Part shown: in pieces, positions 25,033 through 36,427 of the stretch
Layout: every line of letters starts with the position of its first letter
Numbering within the stretch: position 1 is the stretch's first letter
Assembly: GCA_943737045.1 (NCBI GenBank)
Contig: CALSFV010000339.1
Span: 186,001-250,000 of the forward strand
DNA from: Parapristionchus giblindavisi
Taxonomy: Eukaryota; Nematoda; Chromadorea; Rhabditida; Diplogasteridae
Direction: 5' to 3'
Length of the DNA: 64,000 nucleotides
Program-made: the position numbers and the translations under genes
The notes under the pieces: generated by a model
What the model was told of the DNA's origin: nothing
Databases searched by the model: none
What the model saw: the letters and a program-made list of their open reading frames with translations, nothing else

Positions 25033-26299
25033 ATGGACGAATTCTTCGTGAACGCTGAAGGAGAAGGTGGGAACCAGAGATTACTGTATCTGATAATTAC
25101 TGTATCTCTTTGATTATCGATTTATTGATTGTAGATGGTACAATGTATGCTATGGAGGATGAGAGAAATATGATGGATGATGGTAATCAACATACGATAT
25201 ATTATCAACAGGAAGGAGATGGATATGATGGTGGACAGGTATATTGTATTCTATTACTGTAATCTCCAACAAATACACTGCGTAGACTACGATTTTATAT
25301 TGTTGTTTCCATTACAACACAATAGGGACAAGTTATTTACCTCCAAATTTCCAATTATATGGATTTTTCATCTCTGATTAATCAATTCTTTTGAGATGTT
25401 GATAGACTCTACAAACTTTGGTGAAGCTTACTTTGTTCCATTCGAGGAAGGAACTGATTTCTCTGAGGTTTGACTCTTTTCATCCCATTCATTCTATTCT
25501 CTTCTATCATTTCCCAGATGGCTCAGAGTGTTACCATTCCTGATGGACTCCCACCTGGATCTACCGTATACCTCACCTATGATGATTCCAATCAATATAC
25601 TGTAGGAGGAGCTGAGGGGAGTGGAGATGGCGATCAACCACAGTATGTGGTCATGACGGAGGATGGATACTATCAACAGGTACGGTAGTTGATCTTTGAT
25701 CATTGATCTTTGATCTTTAATATCTCATTCAGGTCTATCCAGAGGATATGGGAGATAGTGTGGAGGGAACTCAGCAGATGTTCTATGTATCTGACGATAA
25801 GAGTAATATTGTGTAAGCATATTTTTGTCTCATAAAATATTTCTACAATATCAATTCATGGTATAGAAAGCTTATATCAACACGCAGTGATCAAGATATT
25901 TAAGCTACAGTTGTTGTAACAATTATTATTATAATATCTTTTATTGTGTGTGAATATTGATTATCGATTGATCTGCTGATTATTGATTGATTGTAGTTCA
26001 ACCTCGACGACTTCATCATTTGAACCCACAACTTATGTGAATCCTCGACAATATGAACGAATATTAAAGAGAAGAGAAGCGAGAAGAAAGTTGAGAGAGG
26101 AAGGCAAAATAGCTCCAAGAGCAGTAAGTTTTTTGGTAACGTGCCAAGTTTTCGTTTCGAATTTTCCAAGATTACGGTAATTGTGTTCCAGAAGTACCTG
26201 TACGCATCTCGTCATAATCATGCACTAGGACGTCGTCGAAAGTCAGATGGACGATTTGGAAAAGGAAAGGAAATGAAAAATAATAAGAATATTGAATGA
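25033..26299 (+). CDS. nfya: Nuclear transcription factor Y subunit A (NF-YA / CBF-B)
   Basis: DNA-contacting subunit of the trimeric CCAAT-box factor. The N-terminal two thirds is acidic and Gln/Tyr-rich (MDEFFVNAEGED, then QPQYVVMTEDGYYQQ), an activation-domain composition. The conserved core is unmistakable: YVNPRQYERILKRREARRKL (subunit-association helix binding NF-YB/NF-YC), a linker, and KYLYASRHNHALGRRRKSDG (DNA-binding helix and loop). The last two exons join at APRA|KYLY. It ends GKEMKNNKNIE with TGA at 26299, about 205 residues in all. Nematodes have more than one NF-YA gene, so I do not assign a paralogue. It lies about 260 bp downstream of the second polymerase gene. Confidence 0.95.
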
Positions 26300-26891
26300 A
26301 GCATGATCATCGATCTTTCCGTTCTCATCAATTTCTTCTTCAGCTTTAATCATTCCTCTATTATTAATCTCTGAATAACTTAAGGCTAAGATCTTTTGTT
26401 TATGGTTCCTTATTACTTTCATTTATCGATTCGTCACTGTATATATTATACATACACTAACTTTCTCTGCATAATTTTTTTGTATTTTTGCCTTTTGTCA
26501 TTTTATTGAAAATATTATGCTAAACAAATTAAAGTGTTCTTGCCCAGGTTGTATTTATGATTCTAATTTTCACACTTTATTTTTTTCATTTTCAAGTTTG
26601 GTAATTGAGCGCAGTCTGGGATTTCGGCATAACTAACATTAAAAATCTCCGAAGCCCGTAAATTTAAGATTGTGATTGACACCAATTCTGTTGTGTGATT
26701 TCTTTGAGTATTGATTGAGTAGATCTGATTGATCGATAAATGAGATTTTATTGATTGATTGAACTTTAATGAACATGAAAGACATTTGAATGGTACGAAA
26801 GACTACACTGACAATGGCAAAGAGAGTTGGAGATTCAAATTATTGATTAATGAGAAAATATATTGGTTGATCAGAGATATTATTGATTAGA
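26300..26891. other. Convergent intergenic region
   Basis: 3' flanks of NF-YA and the cysteine-rich membrane protein gene. It contains ATTGATTG-type short repeats. I see no gene. Confidence 0.6.
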
Positions 26892-28117
26892 TGAGAATGG
26901 CCGAGGCAAAACAAGTAACAGCGAATATGATAAGAACTACTATGATGATTATTATAATTACTGCTGCAAGAATCACAATCCAGCCAGGAAAACCTGAGAA
27001 TACGGTATTCACTCATCGATATTGATTATTTCGAAAATTAATAAAAACATCGCTTACCAAAAAGACAGAAACTCTCTTCTGGATCGCACCACTTATTACT
27101 ATGGGGAACGACGTATCTGAAAGATGATCTTTGATCTTTGATCCTTCCAAATAATCGATACCTTGTATGACTCGCGTAAGCGATTGTTTCTTGTGCAATT
27201 TCTTGCTTCTTGCATGGGCAAGATGGGTTGACTGAAAAAAATCATAGAACTGATCTTTGATCTTATACTAATGCGGTGTTAAAATCTTGTAAAAGTAGAT
27301 GGAAAAGTGTAAAAGTAGTGTTAATTTTTTGATTGTAAAAGTAGTTGGAAAAGTAGTAATCCAACACTCGCGTAATGGGATTTTTGCTGTAAAAGCTTGT
27401 CAATTACGAAGGCATACTACTTTTCCAACTACTTTTACAATCAGAAATTAACACTACTTTTTTCTACTTTTAGAAGATTTTAACACCACATGATGATCGC
27501 TTAATTCATGTATAAGGCGATTTTAATAATTAACAAGATGAGACATAGGTAATCGGTTGAAATTTGAAACAATAGAAATTTCTTTTCGATCGTCTGAAAT
27601 TGTCGCAATCCGGTTTCACAGATTTGTCTAGACTATTATTAGAAATACTTTCTATTTCCAATCAATCAACTTTTGAAGTTCACCAGAAAATATTATTTTG
27701 CCTCACAATAAGTTTTCTTGGTTCTCGACGTAAACTATACACAAAGATTAGATATACAGTACCCTTCTGACAATCTCCCTCTGCTCCACAGGGAGCATTC
27801 ACTATTTGTCCATTTACATTACTAGATATCTGCTGATATTGAATTGGTTGGTGATATTGATTATCTTGATTGATCGTCTGATACTGTACTCGATTCCAAT
27901 TCGAAGTCGCACCAGGACACGCCGCTGCATACGAAGTGCAACGGTAGTTATTACATCTAGAGATGACGATAGTGGATACAGTAACCCCAGTTTAAATTTA
28001 CCGCTCAGTGACGGGATCCGTGCAGGATGTGCATGAAGGACAACAGCATTGAGGAGTACAACAATTGGAAGATATTAGAGGAAGAAGAAAGAATAGTAAT
28101 AGTAGTGTAGGAGACAT
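26892..28117 (-). CDS. Small cysteine-rich type I membrane protein, unknown function
   Basis: Not recognised as a named family. ATG at 28117 gives a clear signal peptide (MSPTLLLLLFFLLPLISS) followed at once by a dense cysteine cluster (NCCTPQCCCPSCTSC). The protein continues CNNYRCTSYAAACPG, a Gln/Asn-rich linker, NAPCGAEGDCQK, NPSCPCKKQEIAQETIAYAS, and HSNKWCDPEESFCLFG. A single transmembrane helix built mostly of Ile/Val/Leu follows (WIVILAAVIIIIIIVVLIIF), and the tail is AVTCFASAILI. About 180 residues come from five exons whose phases agree. The predicted topology is outside N-terminus and almost no cytoplasmic tail. The 525-bp third intron holds an inverted-repeat element. A CT-rich tract (coding strand) lies just upstream of the start. 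Confidence 0.75.
27272..27490. mobile_element. Inverted-repeat MITE in intron
   Basis: The ends GGTGTTAAAATCTT and AAGATTTTAACACC are exact reverse complements. Pairing continues inward for roughly 90 bp per arm (TAAAAGTAG..GGAAAAGT / ACTTTTCCAACTACTTTTA). The loop is about 50 bp. It has no coding capacity and no clear target duplication. Confidence 0.8.
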
Positions 28118-28508
28118 TGAAGATGATGAATTGATAGAAAGAAGGAATGGAGATCAAGAATATGAATCATCATGTCCGGAAAGAGGGAGAGGGACAGAAG
28201 GAGAGGGAGAGGGACAGAAGGAGAGGGAGAGGGAGAGGGAGAGGGAGAGGGACAGAGGGAGAGGGAGAGGGACAGAGGGAGAGGGAGAGGGAGAGGAACA
28301 GAGGGACAGGAAAAAAGAGAGGGAGAGGGAGAGGTATAGAAGGAGAGGAAGAAGGACAGAGGGAGAGAAGGGCAAAGAGTCATTTTTAGCAGCATGGAAA
28401 GAAAAGAAGTTGTGATCATGTTGATTGTGAGTGATGGAAGTACAAAAAGTTGATTGAACAAGCCAAGAATGGTAAGAATAGAATGAGAATCAGTCATTCA
28501 TATAGACA
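28118..28508. promoter_or_regulatory. Divergent promoter with (GGGAGA)n tract
   Basis: A 391-bp spacer between two divergent start codons. Positions 28185-28375 are a purine tract of GGGAGA/GGACAGA-type hexamers on the plus strand. Long ORFs in several frames here (Glu/Arg or Ser/Pro repeats) are by-products of the repeat. Confidence 0.6.
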
Positions 28509-29633
28509 ATGTCTAAAACAACAAAGTTGATATCAATCTTCTCTGATGTTGTCTCATCTGCTAAAAGAGCACCTGAAGTTAATATGGTAAGTCTAAAGTA
28601 ACACCCCGAGCTAATCCCCCTCTGACAATGATCTCTCGCTTTTGTTGTCTACGAGAGTGTTGCCAGAGCGGAGAGTAAAAATTGCTCGAGGTGTTCTTTT
28701 TTAGTCCTTTATCTTATGGTTTGCTTCCTATCTGTCTATGAAATTTACCATGGTTCTTTCGAGTTTCACAGAATGCTTAAAGTATTTCATGACTGAGAAA
28801 AGATCGTTATCATCTTGATTGTTGGGGCGGAATACAATATGTAATTTTATTAACGGCACATCCACGAGCTAATTTCAAACTCTTCGTTCTGACAATGCTC
28901 TCTGGATTTTGTTGTCTACGAGAGAGTGTTACCAGAGCGGTGAGTAAAATTAGCTCGGCGTGCTTCTTTATAGTCTTCATCTTATTGTTAGACTACTATC
29001 TCACTAATTGACACGGGTTCGAATGAGTTTCATAGAATTATTTAATGCATGAGTGAAATAAACAATTCGTTGTTCGTTTTATTGGAATTAATAATTTTAT
29101 TAAAGTTCACATAATATTATTGTTAGGAGCGTCGAATGAGTCGATGTGAAGATCCCCCGAAGGAAATGAATATCACACCTCCGAAACCTAATATGGGACG
29201 ACGACACTCATTGAATATCACTTGTGGAGCGGTATCGATTGATCTTTGATCTTTGATCTTAAGAATATCTATTGATCTTTGATCTTTGATCTCAGTTGAA
29301 TATCGATTGATTCAGGAGGACATCGCTACCGTAACAGTTCCATTGCAAGGAAATCGAAGAGGTAGATCAGGATCGATTTGTGTCCCGGCGGGAACAGTAA
29401 ATCTAGGAGGAATGAAGAAAAATGAAGAGAATGAGAAAAAGGAAAATGATAACGAGAAAAGGTTCGTGATATTTTTTTAAAATTTCAATGAAAAATTAGG
29501 GTTATCGTTAATTATACGAGTAATTTCGTATTACCGATAAAGATTATTTTCCAGACGGACCTCTCCCTACACGAAGAAATCGCCAAATAATGCAAATAAA
29601 ATAATTGAAGAAGATTCCGAATATGAAGATTAA
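28509..29633 (+). CDS. Unknown basic 135-residue protein with RRxS sites
   Basis: Four exons join cleanly: MSKTTKLISIFSDVVSSAKR; then ERRMSRCEDPPKEMNITPPK and GRRHSLNITCGA; then EDIATVTVPLQGNRRGRSGS and ICVPAGTVNLGGMKKN; then RTSPYTKKSPNNANK and IIEEDSEYED. There is no signal peptide, membrane helix or known domain. Two basophilic-kinase-like sites (RRHSLN, RRGRSGS) and an acidic end suggest a regulated, disordered cytosolic or nuclear protein, but that is inference. Frame consistency over four exons and normal splice sites support it as real. The first intron (about 540 bp) contains two copies of the palindromic MITE family. Family unknown. Confidence 0.6.
28593..28705. mobile_element. Palindromic MITE family, copy 3
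   Basis: ACACCCCGAGCTAATCCCC..TCTGACAATGATCTCTCGC ... GTGTTGCCAGAGCGGAGAGTAAAAATTGCTCGAGGTGT. Complete hairpin in intron 1 of the 135-residue protein gene. Confidence 0.85.
28853..28972. mobile_element. Palindromic MITE family, copy 4
   Basis: ACGAGCTAATTTCAAACTCTTCGTTCTGACAATGCTCTC ... GTGTTACCAGAGCGGTGAGTAAAATTAGCTCGGCGTGC. Second copy in the same intron as copy 3, about 150 bp further on and in the same orientation. Confidence 0.85.
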
Positions 29634-29903
29634 TCGATACCAAATTATTGATTTTATTGTATCACATCAATTATTGATTGATTGAAGAATGTTTATCCGT
29701 AATTCATAAAGAATGAGAGTGTGGCACAGTTGAAATCGGAGCAAATAAAGAATAATGAGAGTGATTAGATTTACATTATCACAATGAATAATATATACAG
29801 AAACAATGAAGAACAAACTCAACGAGAGTCAAGGGAGGGAATGACATCGATTACTAATACAGTACCCGTTTGATGTAACATGATGGGTATACGGTAGTTC
29901 TCT

Positions 29904-32900
29904 CTAATCTTTGGACTTTGCCGTATAATACATCCAATAGAGTAGATTACAGAAAGTGAATGAGATGGGGAATAGTTTCTGACAGAATCGATCCATATCC
30001 TCTCCACTCCATTTCTTTAATAGAGTTGGTGCTATTCTTCTCTTCTTTCGTCTTGATCCCCTTCGAACGAATACTAACATCTGATTATTCGAGTCCGTTC
30101 CTCTTTCCACTTCCGGATTGTGATTGTCATTTGGCGGTCGTGGTTCCGGACACTCGATGTAGGTCTTGTCTGACCACAGAGACCGTTGCCATTCACCATT
30201 GGCACCGGCTGAAACAAATTAATATTGATTGGGAAAGAAGGAATGATTAGTTATGAGGACACTTCGATGATTCGATTATTTTTAATACGGAGATTATTTA
30301 TCAATCATTTAACGAAATGCTACAAAACAATGATTTTTGTAAATAAATAATATATAAATTTAAAAAAAAGAACATACCAGGACTATCAGGAACTGTTGTG
30401 GGAGTAGACATTGTATGCCTCTGAAATGAATAATTCTTTGAAAAGTTCATATTTTATTTACTATGTCAACTCGGTATTCTTAACTACTGTCAGTAGTAGT
30501 CAATAAAAAAATAATCAGTTAATCTTATTCTATCTACTAATTTTTTCTTCTTCTAACAACTCTTCTGAAGTGATTTTATTGATTTTTTTGTGAAGAACAT
30601 TTTAGAATCTTCTTACAGTACCTTAAATTTACTTGAGAACGTTCTCTGGAATATGTTCTTCTTCTCACTCAAATCATCATCCGATAAGAACTTATCATCC
30701 TATAATTCAAACATAAATATCAATAATCGATATGCTACCGTACCTCCTTCATTCGTCGTAATTCCAGACTGCCCACACAGGCTAGTTCAACAATCGATAA
30801 GAAGATATATCCCATACAACCAAACATAAAGAGATCTAGACCTTTGATGTACGATACCTGTGATGGTTATTGATCCTTAGGAATATCGATTTTCTTACCT
30901 TAGGCAAGCTCTTGGCCACATTACTGTATTGTAGTGTCAGAGCCATCAATGATGAGATACCAAGAGTTACCCTAAATTTGAATTTGAATTTTTATATAAA
31001 TACAATTAGTGTATTCAAACCTGGCCGGGAGACATTTTCTATCCAACCAAAAAGAAATCCATGATATGAGAACCATACAATATGTTGGTAGATAGATTTG
31101 AAGGATATAGAAACCATATGAGCGACGGAAGAATAGCTTGATATTTAACTACAATATAATACTTATATTTTAAAACAATATTTATTTAATTAAAATATCG
31201 ATTGATTAGCAGTTCATGGTCTATGATGATATTGTGTCTATTTTGCCCCATTCTTCATTCATTTAGTGTCACAAAACACATCATCAATCATTCCAATCTT
31301 CGCTTGTCCACCACAAATCACATAAAGAAGATGAAGAAGAAGAAGGAAGAAAGAAGATATCTTTACACTACCTCTACCCTCTCTGTTTCTAAGTCTCATT
31401 CTCTATCTCTTTATCTCTGCACCCTCTCTGACTATCGTTATCTCTCGCTTTCTCTATCTCTCTACTCGCACCTCTGTACTTTGTCTCGCTCTCTCTAGAT
31501 CACTTTTTCTCCCTTTCCTCTCTAGTGCTAATTGAAGTCTTCACCACACAAAACTCTGCACTGACAGCTAGTCGGTACCTCTGCACTTCAGACTATGCTT
31601 TACTCTATAGTTTTGAGGAGAAAAAAACATATTTAAAGAGTGAAAGACAAAGATCAACAAACCTGATCCCATGTTCCTGCAGGATAATTATACGTAATCT
31701 TTTCATAAACATGAGTAGTCATATGGAAGTCAGGTAATTGAACCTCATCTATGAATTCTACTGGTTTTCCTATTCGTTTCCAATGTAATCGAACCTCAAA
31801 AGTTCATTTCATTATTATTCTTATTGTTATTATTATTCCAGTACGACAATTGTTGTTTTTCCGTTAGATAACATGGGTAAAGTGAGATTTCATAACAAGA
31901 TTGACAAGAATGACAACTTGAATCATACGATCTACACTTATAATTCATGTTTTTCGGGCTCAAAATCGATATTCATCAGACAAAGCATCATCGTCTGCGT
32001 CGTCTTTATTTCTCACATTATTTTCTGTTCTCTAACTATTCATAAAACACTTGGTTAGAGAATTGTGAGTTCAAATTTCCAATTAAGGGTTGATAAATCA
32101 ATAAGAGGTCCCTTACTTTTCCAACATTGAATGAGTAGCTCTCGAAGATGATACTACACATGACTCGATCCATTGGAAAGAATGAAAAGTCCATCTCACA
32201 CGGGGATTCAACTACGATTCTGTTAAATATGTTTATGATATTGAAATGCAACATTGATAATAAGATTATTCAATGATAAATCTCTTAACTTTATGGACAT
32301 TTTTGATTCAGGAACAAATTCGAGAAAAATGTAACTTTTAAAATGAAATTTGTGAGTGATGAATACCTATAGTTCATCCATACAGTTCCATTGGGAAATA
32401 TGGCAAGGAAGATGTTTGGAGTGGGCGACGAATGAATCTTTGATCCCTGAAATTATGATAAACATTTACAAAATTAAGTAATATATTTAATATCCTGTGT
32501 TGATTTAGTGCCCCAAACAGAGAATAACCATGAATTCGTAAATATAAGATGGTATATTCTTTATATAAAATTTATTGTAAAGGTACACCTATGCCCTCTC
32601 GCTTTCTTTGCCTACGAGAGAGCTTTGCCAGAGCGGAGGGTACAATAAGTAGTACATTACCTTAGAGTTGACGATACATACATTCGGTAACCAAATTGTA
32701 TCAACCATTCTATGGGAAAGAGACAGATTTGTTAGACAATGCGCCCCTTCTTCGTGCTGAAATTATTATAATAAAAGAATTATTATAATAATTAAAACAA
32801 AATACTTCCTTGTTGTGATTAGTACATTATAGAAAAACTGGGGATTCAGTTAAACTAAAAACAAAAGATCTACTCCAGAAAATATGCACTGTTATATGCA

Positions 32901-35900
32901 CAAAATAACAATAAGAAGTAGATCTTCTTGTCGTTCTTAGAACGACAAGAAGATCTACTTCTTATTGTTCTTAAATAGTGCATATTTTTCTTAGGATATG
33001 TAAAGTCTGGATTCCAATAGTTATATTTACAATGAACGTTGCATGAATCGTTTCTTTTTTCCCATTTACATCTAAACATGTCAACATCTTCAACAACCAA
33101 CCTCAAAACTTAATCCAGGATCATGCCAAATCTGTGAGAATAGTATATGCATTGTACTGGCAGCAGTCAATTCACTGATCTCTGATACCTTCTGGATCAA
33201 TAATTCTACATCAACATCTACTCCCTGAATCGATCGATATCTCCAATTCTACAGTACACCTACAGTATACCTTCATCTTTGGCACCATATTCTTATCATA
33301 TTTATTGAGGAGTGTTTTGAGTATATTCGTTGCCTCCTTTTCTGCTTTTCCAAGTTCACATTCAATTGATTCACGACTAGTCGATTGTTCCACTGTACAA
33401 AAGATATTAGATTACAAGACGAGTCGAGGTACATCTTTGAAATTTAGCCCTGAGGGTCATTTGAACATGATATATGACGATGCATCGATTACGATTATCG
33501 ATTGACTAAATGAGCACTTTCGTGCTCATACATTAACAAAAAAATTTAAAACACAGTAAACACAAGTTCATTAGAATATTGGATATAAATCATATATAAA
33601 AAGATATGAATGTGAAAAAGTTGCATACATTGACAAGTTCCATTGTCGACTCGTAGAAAACCATCACGACATTCACAACTTGAACTGAAATAAAATATAT
33701 GAAAGATCAAAGATCAACTACTGTAGGTCAATCATCAATATTTATGGAGTATTCAATCATTTGATCCATTCTTCTCAATATAATTCAATGGATTCATTCT
33801 CATCGTAATCATTTTATATGATTTGAATGAGGAAATGATTCAGATCAAAGGGGTAGATATCCATCTTCCATTCACTTTTCAGACCCTCTCTATTACGATT
33901 TCAGATTGCATCATTTCATTTATTTCCAAGGCGTTATGAAATAAATCAAACGATGCGATCTGAAATCAAGCTGTGGAAAATCGGGGAAAAAAGGAAAATG
34001 GCGGATGACGATTTGTTAAAGAAATGACGAATAATCTCGAGTTTGATTCGAAAAATATTGGGTTTGAACATAATATTTTCCACTCCAACGAAAAGAAAAA
34101 AAGAGCATTACTTTGAGTGGACTTCAAACACTGAATTACATTATTTTCTTATTTTTGGAATCAAAATAAAATAACATAACATAACAAAAAGACATACCCT
34201 CCTCCCTCTAACTGCTTACAATATGAACTTCGTATATCACAGAGTAAACCTTCCCGACCACATTCCTGACCTAAAAATATTAATATAATTCATTTTAAAA
34301 AATGCCTCTTGAATCCGCGCGCCAAGACTATGCACAGCGTTCTCATGACTTTCAAAGCAAGAACGACCGCTCAACATACAAACTCTCTCGAATACAATGG
34401 TCTCTCCTTTGTCTTGCGTTGGAAGAAAAATGGCTTGGACCAGAATACTGTGTATGCAGTCGTTTAATCTACCCATTCTCTCACCAATGGCTCCGTGCTT
34501 GATAACGGCATTTCTATGTATGTGTTTATTATTTATTTTCACTCTTGTTCTTCTACTCATTGGACAAATTTTTGAATCGTCTTTAGTTTACGGAGATGGA
34601 TAAAAAGTGGAAGAATGAGGCTACAAGATCAAGAATAGAAGACTCTGTTATAGGATATAATTCATCTCTTTCGTTCCCTATTCAAATAGGAAAAATGGAT
34701 CAAATTCATGGGATTATGTGGTATAATAGCGTGAATAAGTGAGGTCAGAGGTTTCTCCCTCTTGGATCTCTCCCTCTCCCTCTTGGATCTCTCCCTCTGC
34801 CTTCAGATATCTCATAGGATGTGTCCCTTTCCTTTCCATATTCATTCATTCTATGCATATCTATCAATGAGAGTACTCTCATCATGAAGGGTCATCATAA
34901 TTTACATTGCATATAATAATAATAATAATAATAATAATATTTTATTCCTTCAAATGAACGCATCGGGGATGGGGATCGGGAATATCTGTTAGATAGTCTT
35001 GTGAAGGATGTCCGTCGCCAAGGCGAATCGGTGAGATGTGGGGGTGGAGGAAGAGGCAGCAGGAATGTTACCAATTCAGAACATTTCATGAGTGAATATG
35101 TGAGTGAGATATTCTGGTACTAAATGATAGATAAACTACACTAGATAGAAACCATTTAATGATCGATCATGGTAGATTATCCGAAGTTTAGAAATTTAAA
35201 AATGCATCTTTGCATCTATGCATCTATGATAGATTGTTCTTAACTCGGAGGGTTTTGAAATCTCATGATTGGAGTACCGTCTATGGTAATAACTACTTGG
35301 GAATAGTAATAAAGAGATAAAACTGACTGTTCTCAAGTGAGAGTGCAACAGTGACTGTGAAGGTGAGAATGAAGTTGAAGACCATTCGAAATGAGAACAA
35401 AATGATAATCAATGATTAGGTCATTGAAGATTGATCACACTGAAGAAGGTATTATTATTTTATTGATTGATTAATGGTATAATGATGAATTAAAATATTA
35501 CGCGTGATAATCTTAGTATCAAGTTTAAATATCAAGGATTAAAGAGATTTACATTGACATTAATATATAGATGAAAGTAAATATCGAATTGATGACGATA
35601 ATATATTCATAGAAAGAAAGGAGGATATTGATATTGAATAAAGCGGATTAGTACGAATTAGTGAATTATGTACATGAACACCACGAGTTAAAGATGGAGA
35701 GTTTTTTCGTAATAAGACTGTTCGGATAGTATGATAGAGATTCATCATACGAATCGAAAGACATATCTGATATTGATTCCCGATATGTTTAAAGCTCACT
35801 ATGAGCATTGAAAGTACAACTTTCAAGGCATGTAGAGAGTGCTCATCGAATTTGCATACTTTCTCTCTTATTTTCTCATTATCCCTTACGCCAATTACCA

Positions 35901-36415
35901 TATAATATAAACAATAGCCAGCATGCTTATCGTGGCGGGAGTCAGTCATGCCAACTCATGGGTCCCCTTCTCTAATTTGAATCTCTCCACTCTGGCAATA
36001 CTCTCTCGCTTTCTTGTCTACGAGAGAGTGTGGTCAGAGCGGATTGTAAAATTAGCTCGGGATGTGCCTTAGGGGCACATTAAAGGAGTCCTAATTTGAC
36101 ACAATCCACTCTCTCATTTTTTTGTGTCGACAAGGGATTTGTTATTTGCTAAAGAGGGGATCAAGCAATTTCTCACACATTTTTGCAGACTCTCTGAGTA
36201 GTTATAGAAAGAACTAAAACACACAAAACTACACTGAGGTTGAGTGAGTGAATGATCGGGCTTGGACACCATCTCGAGAGAGAGACCACTCGGGCCCTAA
36301 CACCTTCCTGGACTACGGTAGTTCTATAGTTGGGGAGTAAGACAGAGATGATCGGGAATATGAGAATGAAGACAAGGAGATATGATATACGAATGAAAGA
36401 TGAGTAGATGAACAT
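29904..36415 (-). CDS. Cys-loop ligand-gated anion channel with N-terminal EGF/EB-like cysteine domain
   Basis: Pentameric ligand-gated channel subunit. ATG 36415 opens a signal-anchor-like exon ([20 protein letters not shown]). It splices in phase to two small cysteine-rich exons at 34272-34199 and about 33681 ([36 protein letters not shown]). The channel fold follows: [42 protein letters not shown], then the Cys-loop [17 protein letters not shown]1 is [20 protein letters not shown]2 follows the anion-selective PAR motif ([20 protein letters not shown]). TM3 is [19 protein letters not shown], and TM4 is [18 protein letters not shown] near the stop at 29904. There is no second cysteine pair as in glycine/glutamate-gated channels, so the ligand is open. 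The gene has about 15 exons; exon 1 is joined by phase and is the least certain. Confidence 0.9.
32580..32658. mobile_element. Palindromic MITE family, copy 5 (partial)
   Basis: AAAGGTACACCTATGCCCTCTCGCTTTCTTTG ... GAGAGCTTTGCCAGAGCGGAGGGTAC. Shortened copy in an intron of the Cys-loop channel gene. Confidence 0.75.
32907..32969. repeat. 63-bp perfect palindrome (31-bp arms, 1-nt centre)
   Basis: The arm AACAATAAGAAGTAGATCTT continues to CTTGTCGTTCT (32907-32937). After a single T it is followed by its exact reverse complement (32939-32969). Outer flanks also pair imperfectly (AAAATATGCACT / AGTGCATATTTTT), so the whole hairpin spans about 32877-32993. It lies in an intron of the channel gene. 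Confidence 0.9.
34914..35025 (-). repeat. Retroelement-like 3' tail ending in (ATT)n, copy 2
   Basis: On the minus strand: CAAGACTATCTAACAGATATTCCC, then GCGTTCATTTGAAGGAATAA, then (ATT)n. It matches copy 1 at 17153. It lies in the long first intron of the channel gene. Confidence 0.55.
35965..36078. mobile_element. Palindromic MITE family, copy 6
   Basis: TCTAATTTGAATCTCTCCACTCTGGCAATACTCTCTCGC ... GTGTGGTCAGAGCGGATTGTAAAATTAGCTCGGGATGTGCC. It is in intron 1 of the channel gene and is immediately preceded by GGGTCCCCTTCT, which also forms the ends of the element at 40091-40466. Confidence 0.85.
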
Positions 36416-36427
36416 GAGTTATGAAGG

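Noticed and set aside
28065..28415. Open frame of 116 residues rich in Arg/Glu/Gly on the plus strand (and Ser/Pro/Leu frames on the minus strand)
   Set aside because: Almost all of it is translation of the GGGAGA hexamer array. Every frame is open because the repeat lacks stops.
34237..34560. 107-residue minus-strand frame overlapping a channel-gene exon
   Set aside because: Only 34272-34199 fits the channel frame with proper splice sites. The longer frame uses a different reading frame across them.
35560..35949. 129-residue minus-strand frame
   Set aside because: It lies in the long first intron of the channel gene, has no recognisable motif or signal, and its composition is like the surrounding AT-rich DNA.
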